A stretch of 64,000 nucleotides of DNA from Alitiscatomonas aceti (lineage in GTDB: Bacteria; Bacillota; Clostridia; Lachnospirales; Lachnospiraceae). This document shows positions 41,861 to 49,145 of this stretch, piece by piece; position 1 is the stretch's first letter; every line of letters begins with the position of its first letter. Location: contig NZ_JAOQJF010000003.1 in the NCBI RefSeq assembly GCF_025567195.1, forward strand, positions 106,156 through 170,155, in the 5' to 3' direction. The notes below the pieces were generated by a model. The model did not search any database. It worked only from the letters and a program-made list of their open reading frames with translations, and was not told the DNA's origin. A program made the position numbers and the translations under genes.

Positions 41861-43189
41861 ATGAATAATGACCTGACGAAAGGCTCGATCACAGGGGGAC
41901 TGATCCGGTTTGCGATCCCCCTGTTTCTTGGGCAGCTGCTCCAGCAGTTTTATAATATGGCGGATGCCTGGGTCGTTGGAAATTTTGCCAGCAACGACGC
42001 CTTTGCGGCCGTCAGCTCCGGAGGCCATCTGACGTTTCTGATCATCGGTCTCTTTAATGGCATCGCTGTGGGAGGCGGCGTAGTGATCTCCCGGTATTTT
42101 GGCGCGAAAAACAGAGAGGGGGTCCAGAAGGCCATCCATGCCAACTTCCTGTTCGGGATCTGGTCCTCGGTCATCGCCACGGCGGCGGGACTTATCTTTA
42201 TTCCCTCTGTCCTGCGGATGATGAATACGCCGGACAGCGTGATGCCCCATTCCCTGGTATATTTCAGGATCTACTTTGCGGGCGTGTTCACGGTGATCCT
42301 GTATAACGTCTGTATGTCGGTGATGCGGGCCCTGGGAGACAGCCTCCATCCCCTTTATTATCTGATCGTGTCCTCCCTGGTGAACGTTGCCCTGGACCTG
42401 CTTTTTGTGGCCGGCTTCCAGTGGGGCGTGGGCGGCGCGGCTTTTGCCACGGTCGTTGCCCAGGGCTTAAGCGTGGTCCTGTGCCTGATCCGCATGAGCC
42501 GGGAAAAGGACGAATCCCTGCGGCTGGATATAAAAAAGCTGAAGCTCAATAAAGATATGATGGCCCAGGTGATCCGCCAGGGACTTCCCACGGGCATCCA
42601 GAACTCGGTGGTCAGCGTGGGAAATCTGGTGATCCAGACCAACATCAACGCCTTCGGGGCCTTTGCCATGTCGGGGGTGGGAGCCCATTCCAAGATCGAG
42701 GGGATCGTATTCCTTCCTATCATGAGCATGTCCATGGCCCTGCCCACCTTCGTGAGCCAGAACATCGGCGCAGGGGAGTATGAGCGGGCGAAAAAAGGCG
42801 CTGCCGTGGGTACCATTTCCAGCATGATACTGGCCGAGCTGGTGGGGATCCTCTATTTTATGTGGGCTCCCTATGCGATGAGGATCTTTGTAAACGCTCC
42901 GGAGGCTATTGAATTTGGTGTCATCCACTGCCGTACTACGGCGCTGTTTTTCTTCCTCTTGGCCTTTTCCCACTGTGCGGCGGGAGTTATGAGGGGCTGT
43001 GGGAAATCCTTTATGCCCATGGCGGCTATGCTGGCCTTCTGGTGCGGCGTCCGGATCCTTTACGTTTCCATCGCCATCCAGATCGTTCCTGTGTTCCAGA
43101 CCATTTCCTGGGCGTATCCGCTGACCTGGTTCTTAAGCTCCGTAGCCTTTTTCGTGTCCCTGGTGCGCATGGACTGGAAAAAGCTGTGA
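41861..43189 (+). CDS. MATE-family multidrug/small-molecule exporter
   Basis: This 442-residue membrane protein has 12 hydrophobic helices and both MatE repeats. LIRFAIPLFLGQLLQQFYNMADAWVVGNF opens the protein (first helix-helix pair). Na+- or H+-driven efflux of cationic drugs or metabolites is expected. It lies 74 bases after deoB and may be cotranscribed; a hairpin (CCGGGC...GCCCGG) sits in the gap. ATG 41861 is spaced ten bases from GGGGAGTGG; an ATG at 41840 has no good site. Confidence 0.9.
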   Translation: MNNDLTKGSITGGLIRFAIPLFLGQLLQQFYNMADAWVVGNFASNDAFAAVSSGGHLTFLIIGLFNGIAVGGGVVISRYFGAKNREGVQKAIHANFLFGIWSSVIATAAGLIFIPSVLRMMNTPDSVMPHSLVYFRIYFAGVFTVILYNVCMSVMRALGDSLHPLYYLIVSSLVNVALDLLFVAGFQWGVGGAAFATVVAQGLSVVLCLIRMSREKDESLRLDIKKLKLNKDMMAQVIRQGLPTGIQNSVVSVGNLVIQTNINAFGAFAMSGVGAHSKIEGIVFLPIMSMSMALPTFVSQNIGAGEYERAKKGAAVGTISSMILAELVGILYFMWAPYAMRIFVNAPEAIEFGVIHCRTTALFFFLLAFSHCAAGVMRGCGKSFMPMAAMLAFWCGVRILYVSIAIQIVPVFQTISWAYPLTWFLSSVAFFVSLVRMDWKKL

Positions 43190-43216
43190 TGGAAGAGCGG
43201 AAGAAAGAAACGATAC

Positions 43217-43257
43217 CCTCCGTGTACAGGGGAGCATGACTTCTGTACACGGGGGCT
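43217..43257 (+). terminator. Hairpin after the MATE gene
   Basis: CCGTGTACAG (43220-43229) pairs with CTGTACACGG (43243-43252). It lacks a T tract, so intrinsic termination would be weak. Confidence 0.45.
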
Positions 43258-43357
43258 TCGCCTCCTGCGGGAGAGGGGCCTGCGCGGGCCTGGGAGACCG
43301 GCCTGCGGGCGGCTGAAAAGCAGAAAAATAAAAATGAAGAAAAAAATTAAAAAAGTG

Positions 43358-43386
43358 TTGACATTTTTCCTTTTATCAGTTATACT
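43358..43386 (+). promoter_or_regulatory. Promoter of the tRNA-Val/tRNA-Met pair
   Basis: TTGACA (43358-43363), 17-base spacer, TATACT (43381-43386). Confidence 0.75.
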
Positions 43387-43425
43387 GTCAAAGTCGCAAG
43401 TGAGTAACAGCTCACAGGACGAAAT

Positions 43426-43498
43426 GGGGTCTTAGCTCAGCTGGGAGAGCATCTGCCTTACAAGCAGAGGGTCATAGGTTCGAGCCCTATAGGCCCCA
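43426..43498 (+). tRNA. tRNA-Val (TAC anticodon)
   Basis: A 73-base cloverleaf: acceptor GGGGTCT with AGGCCCC plus A discriminator, D-arm TAGCTCAGCTGGGAGAGCA, anticodon loop CTTACAA (TAC), T-arm AGGTTCGAGCCCT. Confidence 0.95.
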
Positions 43499-43532
43499 TT
43501 CCATAAGAGAAATCTTATGAACAATTTCATAT

Positions 43533-43606
43533 GGCGGAATAGCTCAGTTGGCTAGAGCATACGGTTCATACCCGTAGTGTCGAGAGTTCGAATCTCCCTT
43601 CCGCTA
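43533..43606 (+). tRNA. tRNA-Met (CAT anticodon, elongator type)
   Basis: A 74-base cloverleaf with anticodon loop TTCATAC. The 1-72 pair is G-T and the anticodon stem is TACGG/CCGTA, without the three G-C pairs of initiator tRNA, so it is an elongator tRNA or a CAT tRNA modified to read AUA. The sequence is identical to the copy at 56725. Confidence 0.93.
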
Positions 43607-43607
43607 T

Positions 43608-43639
43608 GAAAAACGCTTACCATCTGGTAAGCGCTTTTT
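43608..43639. terminator. Bidirectional terminator of the tRNA operon
   Basis: AACGCTTACC pairs with GGTAAGCGCTT with TTTTT and AAAAA flanks; it serves both the tRNAs and the minus-strand gene. Confidence 0.8.
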
Positions 43640-44051
43640 AATGCGGTTTTGCAGTTATTTTGCGGAACAGCCTGCGGTACGCAGACAGCATTAAGAGCAT
43701 TTTTCCCGCCGGCAATACCGCCAGAAAGGGATATAAAGAAAACAGGAACCAGAAAAAAAGGATCGTACTGACGGCGGCCTGCGGGATGCACAGGCAGAAG
43801 AAGGGTTTTTTTGCGGTTCTGGTAAGGAGCACATCGGCTTCCTGGAAAAACCAGATGCCATGTATAAATATTTTCTTATATCCAATGGTCCAGCTGCATC
43901 CGTTATAGGCGATCCATGCGTACAGCAGCAGGTCTGCAGCCATGGACAGCCCCGCAGATCCAGCCGGGATCTGCCGCTTCAGATAAAGAGCAGCCAGGAT
44001 CTCGGCTGCACTGAACAGGCCGGGAAGAAGAATAGGGATAATTTTTTTCAT
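43638..44051 (-). CDS. Hypothetical membrane protein
   Basis: This 137-residue protein has about four hydrophobic helices, beginning MKKIIPILLPGLFSAAEIL. It ends with a basic tail (AYRRLFRKITAKPH). AAGGGGGAA precedes the ATG at 44051. I do not recognise the family. Position beside tRNAs in an AT-rich patch suggests accessory DNA. Confidence 0.65.
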   Translation of the reverse strand: MKKIIPILLPGLFSAAEILAALYLKRQIPAGSAGLSMAADLLLYAWIAYNGCSWTIGYKKIFIHGIWFFQEADVLLTRTAKKPFFCLCIPQAAVSTILFFWFLFSLYPFLAVLPAGKMLLMLSAYRRLFRKITAKPH

Positions 44052-44180
44052 GCAATTCCCCCTTTTTGCTTTCAGAGTGCAGACAGCTTGTGGTTTCCAT
44101 GCTTTTGTTAAAAAGATCATACCACAAAAAAGGGATAAAAAACAACATATCCATGGTTAAAATATTAAAAACACGGATCG

Positions 44181-44300
44181 CTATGCCTGCGCCATAAATA
44201 TAAAGAGGATTGAGCCTGCAATAAGAAAATAAAGGCTGAGAAACCTGAACGGCCGGAGACAGACCAGAAGGTTTCTGGAAAGTATGAAAATATTATCCAT
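44181..44300 (-). CDS. Possible 39-residue single-helix membrane peptide
   Basis: The frame starts MDNIFILSRN, continues into a hydrophobic helix (LSLYFLIAGSILFIFMAQA) and stops near 44181. The strong helix suggests a real or once-real gene. There is no clear Shine-Dalgarno upstream, and it is antisense to the adjacent promoter region, so it may be a remnant. Confidence 0.22.
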   Translation of the reverse strand: MDNIFILSRNLLVCLRPFRFLSLYFLIAGSILFIFMAQA

Positions 44301-44307
44301 ATTTGTA

Positions 44308-44336
44308 TTGACCGCGGACCAAAAATTCTCTATAAT
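44308..44336 (+). promoter_or_regulatory. Promoter of the small coiled-coil gene
   Basis: TTGACC (44308-44313), 17-base spacer, TATAAT (44331-44336). Confidence 0.7.
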
Positions 44337-44372
44337 CGAATTAATAAAAATTCATCCAGGAGGAGACAGAAT

Positions 44373-44627
44373 ATGCCAAGAGGAGTAAAAAAATCCACAG
44401 CAGATAAGCTGCGCCAGGAATTAGAAAAGATCAGGAAAAGCATTTCGGACCACGAAGAAAAGATCGCGGCTTTAAAGGAAAAAGAGAAGGAAGTACTGGA
44501 TCAGATCCATGATGCGGAGATGGAGTCCATCCGTCAGACCATGGAGGAAAAGGGTCTGGACGTGGATGCGCTGAAGAAGATCCTGGACTGCTACGAAGCA
44601 GACTGCTCGAAGGATGAGGCAAACTAA
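44373..44627 (+). CDS. Small coiled-coil protein
   Basis: This 84-residue protein starts MPRGVKKST, then forms one long charged helix with heptad-like spacing (LRQELEKIRKSISDHEEKIA... about residues 13-55), and ends with EEKGLDVDALKKILDCYEAD. The plan resembles small helical proteins (DUF4315 type) of clostridial mobile elements and also some nucleoid-associated proteins, but a firm match cannot be made by eye. It is transcribed alone with a strong promoter, AGGAGG and its own terminator. Confidence 0.65.
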   Translation: MPRGVKKSTADKLRQELEKIRKSISDHEEKIAALKEKEKEVLDQIHDAEMESIRQTMEEKGLDVDALKKILDCYEADCSKDEAN

Positions 44628-44679
44628 ACAGACGGAAAAGGAAGCCGGTACAGGCCGGCGCTCTGAACCGCAGATAAGG

Positions 44680-44715
44680 CTGGTGCTGGGGATGACCTCC
44701 GGCGCCAGTTTTTTT
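44680..44715 (+). terminator. Terminator of the coiled-coil gene
   Basis: CTGGTGC (44680-44686) pairs with GGCGCCAG (44701-44708), followed by seven T. Confidence 0.75.
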
Positions 44716-44744
44716 CGGCACAGACCCGCAAAGGAGGACCTGAA

Positions 44745-45674
44745 TTGAAGTCAGATCATGAAAAGCGAAGGCGGCTGGCTTACGTTGCCCGCCGGTATTA
44801 TTTAGACGATCAGAAGCAGAGCGATATTGCCGCGGAGCTGGGGATTTCCCGGCCCATGGTCAGCCGTCTTCTTACGGAGGCGAGACAGCTGGGGGTGGTG
44901 GAGATCACCGTCCATGATCCGGAGGTGAAGGCCGCCAGCCTTCTGGAGCGGCTGCGTGCCGGAAGCTCCATAAAGGACGGGATCCTTGTGGAGGATGGAG
45001 CCGGCGACGCATTCACCAACCAGCTTCTTTCCCAGGGGGCGGTGGAGCTTCTGGAGCAGCTGCAGAGCCGCCGTCTGGGTGTGGGCTGGGGCCATCTGAT
45101 CGGCCAGCTGGTGACGTGGCTGGAAAAAAATCCCCGGCATGGCAGCTCCGTCACCGATATCTGTCCGCTGGTGGGGAATGCCAGCATTCCTGCCCGCAAC
45201 TACCAGTCCAACGAAAATGTCCGCCTTATGGCCCAGCAGCTGGGAGCCTCCCCGCATTTTCTCTACCTGCCCGCCCTGCCGGAAAGCCTGGAGGAGAAAC
45301 AGATCCTCTGCTCCACGGAAATCTACCGGCAGATCCATGAGGAATGGGAGCGGATCGACACCGCCCTGGTGAACATCGGCGACTATCCCTCCAGTCCGGA
45401 CTTTGCCTCCCTGGTGCGCTACGGCGGCCTTCTCCAGGAGCACCATGCCTGCGGCCGGATGCTTGTCTACTATTTTAATGAAGACGGAACCGTGATCCAG
45501 TCGGACCAGGATTTTGCCATCCAGGTGCCCCTGGAAACCTTAAAACAGTGTCCCAACATCATCGGCGTCTGCTCTGCCAATACCAGCTCCAAGGCGGTGA
45601 AAGGAGCCTTAAAGTCCGGCATTCTGACCCACATCGTGGCCCGGTCCTCCCTCATCCACTCCATTTTGGAATAA
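44745..45674 (+). CDS. SorC-family sugar-responsive regulator
   Basis: This 309-residue regulator has the SorC/DeoR-type N-terminal helix-turn-helix (ARRYYLDDQKQSDIAAELGI, then SRPMVSRLLTEAR) and a large sugar-phosphate-binding domain with RRLGVGWGHLIGQLV. The E. coli AI-2 regulator LsrR belongs to this family. The start is TTG with AAGGAGG seven bases before it. It directly precedes the dhaL-dhaK-aldolase genes, so it very likely controls them; the effector would be a phosphorylated sugar made by that pathway. Confidence 0.88.
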   Translation: MKSDHEKRRRLAYVARRYYLDDQKQSDIAAELGISRPMVSRLLTEARQLGVVEITVHDPEVKAASLLERLRAGSSIKDGILVEDGAGDAFTNQLLSQGAVELLEQLQSRRLGVGWGHLIGQLVTWLEKNPRHGSSVTDICPLVGNASIPARNYQSNENVRLMAQQLGASPHFLYLPALPESLEEKQILCSTEIYRQIHEEWERIDTALVNIGDYPSSPDFASLVRYGGLLQEHHACGRMLVYYFNEDGTVIQSDQDFAIQVPLETLKQCPNIIGVCSANTSSKAVKGALKSGILTHIVARSSLIHSILE

Positions 45675-45676
45675 TA

Positions 45677-45690
45677 GTTACATATGTAAC
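45677..45690. promoter_or_regulatory. Palindrome, possible regulator site
   Basis: Perfect 14-bp palindrome GTTACATATGTAAC right after the SorC gene. A looser AAGTAAC recurs near 45842, close to the dha promoter. It could be the SorC operator. Confidence 0.4.
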
Positions 45691-45730
45691 CTCTCGAGTA
45701 TATTTTATATCCTTGAGAGGTTTTACTTTT
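45688..45730 (+). terminator. Terminator of the SorC gene
   Basis: AACCTCTC (45688-45695) pairs with GAGAGGTT (45715-45722), then TTTACTTTT. Confidence 0.65.
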
Positions 45731-45803
45731 GTGCAATATGCATAATAATATTCCTGGTTTTATATGGGATACATAGAATTTACCGCCGGATCTTTCATGG
45801 ATA

Positions 45804-45832
45804 TTGATTTACAAAAGCCTGCATGCTATGAT
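45804..45832 (+). promoter_or_regulatory. Promoter of the dhaL-dhaK-aldolase operon
   Basis: TTGATT (45804-45809), 17-base spacer, TATGAT (45827-45832), 54 bases before dhaL. Confidence 0.6.
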
Positions 45833-45885
45833 TATGAACATAAGTAACAAATATGCGCTGGAATACGGATAAGGAGGTAACATTT

Positions 45886-46494
45886 GTGAAAAAAGAGGAG
45901 TTTGCGGACCGGCTGTCCTGCGCCTGTGCTTCAGTGATTTCGGCGGAACAGGAGCTGACCGAGATCGATTCACATTTCGGCGACGCCGATCATGGCCTCA
46001 CCATGAAAAAAATTGCCGGAGCCATTGATTCCGCCGTGAAGGGATCGGACGGAGGCATCAAAGAAATGCTGGACGATGCGGCCATGGCCGTGATGGTGTT
46101 AAACGGAGGCAGCGCCGTTCCCCTCTGGAACGCATGGCTGGACGGAATGCAGGAAGGGGCTCCGGAGGGAGATGAGATCGATGTTCCTGGCATCAAGGCG
46201 GTCTTTAAACGGGCCTTTGAGGAGCTGGATGGCGTATCCGGGGCAAAGGTCGGAGACAAGACCATGATGGATGCGCTGATCCCTGCCAGCGAGGCCATAG
46301 CCGCCTATGAGGGAAGCGATGAAAATGAGCTGTTTGCCATTGCCGCCAAAGCAGCTGCGGACGGCGCCGAGTCGAGCAGGCAGTTTGTTTCCAGGTTTGG
46401 AAGGGCCAAAAGCTACGGGACCCAGACCATCGGCACTCCCGATGCGGGCGCAGTGTCCATGGCGTATTTCTTCCGCGGCCTGGCCCGGGCTTAA
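45886..46494 (+). CDS. dhaL: DhaL-type kinase subunit (ADP/ATP-binding)
   Basis: This 202-residue protein is the nucleotide-holding partner of DhaK. The Mg-nucleotide aspartates are in DSHFGDADHG (residues about 29-38) and the C-terminal GTPDAGAVSM loop is conserved. In E. coli DhaL passes phosphate from DhaM; here there is no DhaM/PTS gene, so it may work with ATP directly as in ATP-dependent two-part kinases. Start is GTG with AAGGAGG seven bases upstream. dhaK follows 37 bases later; the usual order is K then L, reversed here. Confidence 0.88.
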   Translation: MKKEEFADRLSCACASVISAEQELTEIDSHFGDADHGLTMKKIAGAIDSAVKGSDGGIKEMLDDAAMAVMVLNGGSAVPLWNAWLDGMQEGAPEGDEIDVPGIKAVFKRAFEELDGVSGAKVGDKTMMDALIPASEAIAAYEGSDENELFAIAAKAAADGAESSRQFVSRFGRAKSYGTQTIGTPDAGAVSMAYFFRGLARA

Positions 46495-46531
46495 ATGTAA
46501 CGGAATCCATTAAAAACAGGAGGAACCTACT

Positions 46532-47530
46532 ATGAAGATGAAAAAATTTATCAACGCCCCCGAGACCATCACCGACGAGGAGTTAGTGGGCCTGGGGCTT
46601 GCTTACCCGGACATCGTTGATGTGGACGGCCATCTGGTGATCAGTAAGGACTTAAAGGACGCAGACCGCGTGACCATCGTTACATACGGCGGCTCCGGTC
46701 ACGAGCCGGCACAGGCCGGCTTTGTTGGAAAAGGAATGCTGGATGTGCAGGCGGTGGGCGATATTTTTGCGGCCCCCAACCCGAAGCTGGTATTTGACGC
46801 CATGAAACTGGCTGACAAAGGCCACGGCGTTCTGCTGCTGACGCTCAACTACGCAGGCGACCAGCTGGCCGGAAAGCAGGCCATGAAGCTGGCCCAGAAG
46901 GCAGGCCTAAACGTCCGCCAGGTGGTCACAGGCGAGGAGATCCAGTTTGACCCCAACGGCGAGGACAATAAACGGGGACTGGCAGGGGCTGTTGCTCTTT
47001 ACCATATTGCCGCAGCCGCGGCCAGAGAGGGAAAGAGCCTTGACGAGGTGGCTGAGATCGCAGAGCGCTACGCGAAGAACATGGCCTCCATCACCGTGAA
47101 ATCCACCGACGCCACCCATCCGCAGAACGGGATGTCCTTCGGCGACCTGGGCGAAACGGATCTGATGGAGATCGGCGCAGGCCAGCACGGCGAGGGCGGC
47201 GGAGTCCGCGTGCCCATGAAGTCCTCCAGGGAGACCGTTGCCACTGTGGCAGAGGCCCTCTGCAGGAATCTGGAGTTAAAGGCCGGCGACCGGGCCTTTG
47301 TGATGATCAACGGCTGCGGAGCCACTACCATGATGGAAATGCTGGTCCTCTTTAAGGATACGGTTGAGTTCTTAAAGGAAAGGGGCGTGGAAGTGGCTGC
47401 CAGCATGGTAGGAGAGATCTTAACGGTCCAGGAGGCCGGAGGCTTCCAGATGAACATTGCAAAGTGGGACGACGAATTTATCCGTCTCTGGAACACGCCG
47501 TGCCACACACCGGCGTACAGCAAGGAGTAA
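46532..47530 (+). CDS. dhaK: DhaK-type kinase subunit (substrate-binding)
   Basis: This 332-residue protein binds the ketose covalently through a histidine: His219 in GAGQHGEGG aligns with E. coli DhaK His218. YGGSGHEPA (residues 52-60) is the family's N-terminal signature. It forms the kinase with DhaL. The usual substrate is dihydroxyacetone, but relatives act on erythrulose and other short ketoses, and the LsrF-type neighbour suggests a larger or unusual sugar. AGGAGG is eight bases before the ATG. Confidence 0.9.
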   Translation: MKMKKFINAPETITDEELVGLGLAYPDIVDVDGHLVISKDLKDADRVTIVTYGGSGHEPAQAGFVGKGMLDVQAVGDIFAAPNPKLVFDAMKLADKGHGVLLLTLNYAGDQLAGKQAMKLAQKAGLNVRQVVTGEEIQFDPNGEDNKRGLAGAVALYHIAAAAAREGKSLDEVAEIAERYAKNMASITVKSTDATHPQNGMSFGDLGETDLMEIGAGQHGEGGGVRVPMKSSRETVATVAEALCRNLELKAGDRAFVMINGCGATTMMEMLVLFKDTVEFLKERGVEVAASMVGEILTVQEAGGFQMNIAKWDDEFIRLWNTPCHTPAYSKE

Positions 47531-47534
47531 GATT

Positions 47535-48416
47535 ATGGCAGATAATATTGGAAATAAGGCTGCGCACGATTATCATCTTGATATTCCAGCTGCGCAGGAG
47601 GGATTTTATGTGAAGGGCAGCGCCCACTGCGACTGGGGCATGAAAAACCGTCTGGGGAAGATGTTTGATCCCAGGTCCGGAAATACGGTGATGCTGGCCT
47701 TTGACCACGGCTACATCATGGGTCCCACCGCCGGTTTAGAGCGGATCGACCTGGTGATCCCGCCGCTGATCCCCCATGTAAACGTCCTGATGGGCACCAG
47801 GGGAATGATCCGTTCCTGTATCTCCCCGGCGGCTCCTGTGGCAAAATGCGTCCGGGTGACCTACGATTCCACGGTTCTTTATGACGATATGTCCAACGGC
47901 GGAGGGATCGCCTGCGACATTGAAAATGCCATCCGCATGAACGCCGACTGCATGGCCGTGCAGACCTTTATCGGTGCGCCCGGCGAAAGCCGTTCCCTGG
48001 AGCTTTTATCCCGCACCGCTGACGCCGGAGCCCGTTACGGGATCCCGACCCTGGGGGTGGTTGCCGTTGGAAAACAGATGGAGAGGACTGAAAAGTTTTT
48101 CCTTTTAGCCACCCGCGTGCTGGCGGAAAACGGAGCCAATATCGTAAAGAGCTACTACTGCGACGGCTTTGAACGCGTGGCTGCCGCATGCCCGGTCCCC
48201 ATCGTCATCGCCGGAGGAAAGAAGCTTCCGGAGCTGGAGGCCCTGGAGATGGCTTACAGGGCGATCCAGGAAGGCGCCCATGGCGTGGATATGGGAAGAA
48301 ATATCTTCCAGTCCGACTGTCCGGCCGGTATGGCCCAGGCCATCGGCAAGGTGGTCCATGAGGGGTATACCCCTAAGCAGGCCTTTGAGGTTTACGAAAC
48401 GGTGAAAAACCAGTAA
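47535..48416 (+). CDS. LsrF-type class I aldolase/thiolase
   Basis: This 293-residue protein is strikingly similar to LsrF, the thiolase that splits the AI-2-derived 3-hydroxy-5-phosphonooxypentane-2,4-dione. Matching blocks include DWGM, VMLAFDHGY-GPT-GLERID, VLM-TRG, IVKSYYCDGFERV (Schiff-base Lys205) and PIVIAGGKKLPE followed by GVDMGRNIFQSD. Only four bases separate it from dhaK. LsrF proper acts with LsrG and kinase LsrK, both absent here. It probably cleaves a phosphorylated ketose made by DhaKL; exact substrate unknown. Confidence 0.82.
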   Translation: MADNIGNKAAHDYHLDIPAAQEGFYVKGSAHCDWGMKNRLGKMFDPRSGNTVMLAFDHGYIMGPTAGLERIDLVIPPLIPHVNVLMGTRGMIRSCISPAAPVAKCVRVTYDSTVLYDDMSNGGGIACDIENAIRMNADCMAVQTFIGAPGESRSLELLSRTADAGARYGIPTLGVVAVGKQMERTEKFFLLATRVLAENGANIVKSYYCDGFERVAAACPVPIVIAGGKKLPELEALEMAYRAIQEGAHGVDMGRNIFQSDCPAGMAQAIGKVVHEGYTPKQAFEVYETVKNQ

Positions 48417-48429
48417 CATTTTTATCTGT

Positions 48430-48515
48430 GCGGTGCGCCTGATAAAAAAGCCTCCGCCTGGGGGAGGATCTCCGGGGGAAGGCGGAAGCTTCACGGGAAG
48501 GCGCCTGAAGCGCAG
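48430..48515 (+). ncRNA. Structured intergenic segment between the aldolase and VOC genes
   Basis: Nested complementary runs: GCGCCT with AGGCGC (outer) and TCCGCCT with AGGCGGA (inner, separated by a GGGGGAGG...CTCCGGGGG element). It has no T tract. It may be a leader structure or processing site. I do not recognise a known riboswitch. Confidence 0.3.
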
Positions 48516-48547
48516 AAATATTCATGGAAGAAACAGGAGGAACGAGC

Positions 48548-48871
48548 ATGGCAGCTGCATATATGCACATCGGTATTCCGGTCACCAATAAAAAGCCCGG
48601 CATGGTCTACAATGAGGGGGCCAGGTTCTGGGTCAGCAGCGTGGATGACTATGATTACAAGATCGAGTATCTGAAATTTGAGGAGGGAACACCGTTCCCG
48701 GAGGTCCTTCACCGCAATCCCCATGTGGCGTATAAGGTGGACGATCTTCAGAAATACATCGATGATGCGGATTCTGTCATCTGCGGTCCCATGGACGCCA
48801 ACGACAAGGGCGATCAGCTGGCCTTTGTCTGGAAGGACGGAGCGATCTTAGAGCTGTATCAGGAGGTATAA
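48548..48871 (+). CDS. Small VOC/glyoxalase-fold-like protein
   Basis: This 107-residue protein has the beta-alpha-beta plan of vicinal-oxygen-chelate proteins: it opens with MHIGIPV, has a mid helix-strand HVAYKVDDLQKYI and ends FVWKDGAILELYQEV. Possible metal ligands (His7, His61-region, Glu103) fit a VOC lyase or isomerase but cannot be proven. Following the LsrF-like gene, it occupies the place of LsrG, which has a different fold; a role in isomerising the same phosphorylated substrate is inference. Start chosen for AGGAGG seven bases upstream. Confidence 0.68.
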   Translation: MAAAYMHIGIPVTNKKPGMVYNEGARFWVSSVDDYDYKIEYLKFEEGTPFPEVLHRNPHVAYKVDDLQKYIDDADSVICGPMDANDKGDQLAFVWKDGAILELYQEV

Positions 48872-48878
48872 GATCCAT

Positions 48879-48901
48879 GGCCCGGGCTTTTGGCCCGGGC
48901 C
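48879..48901 (+). terminator. GC hairpin after the VOC gene
   Basis: GGCCCGGGC pairs with GCCCGGGCC around a short TTTTG loop. No T tail follows. Confidence 0.5.
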
Positions 48902-49028
48902 GTCAGACGAAAGGCGGGGTCCCCGGCGTCTGTCGGATGGGGGCTGAACAGAAGTCAGCGATATCTGGTTTTTGATAACCGAGTATCGCTTCTTTTGTAC
49001 CCGTAAAAGCATTTTTGCAGAGGGATAT

Positions 49029-49145
49029 ATGATGCAGGGACTTAACTATATCCGTCGTTGGGATTACGATATTTCCGATACTCGCTTATCAGAGAAAAAC
49101 AGACCTATTGGTCGTTGGGGGCGTATGTACAGGGATTATATGCAT
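49029..49145 (+). pseudogene. tnpV remnant (transposon accessory gene)
   Basis: The frame reads LNYIRRWDYDISDTRL, then NRPIGRWGRMYRDYM, matching the start of the small TnpV protein found with clostridial Tn4451-like and other elements (from memory, TnpV begins with a WDY/GDY-LIPDLTL and PIG-WG-RMR-Y pattern). After RDYM the match is lost and unrelated sequence follows, so only the first third remains. AGAGGGA precedes the ATG pair at 49029/49032. It marks a past mobile-element end. Confidence 0.6.

Noticed and set aside
44745..48871. A true AI-2 (lsr) operon
   Set aside because: There is no LsrK, LsrB or LsrACD, and the last gene has a VOC-like rather than an LsrG-like fold. Only the aldolase and regulator families match.
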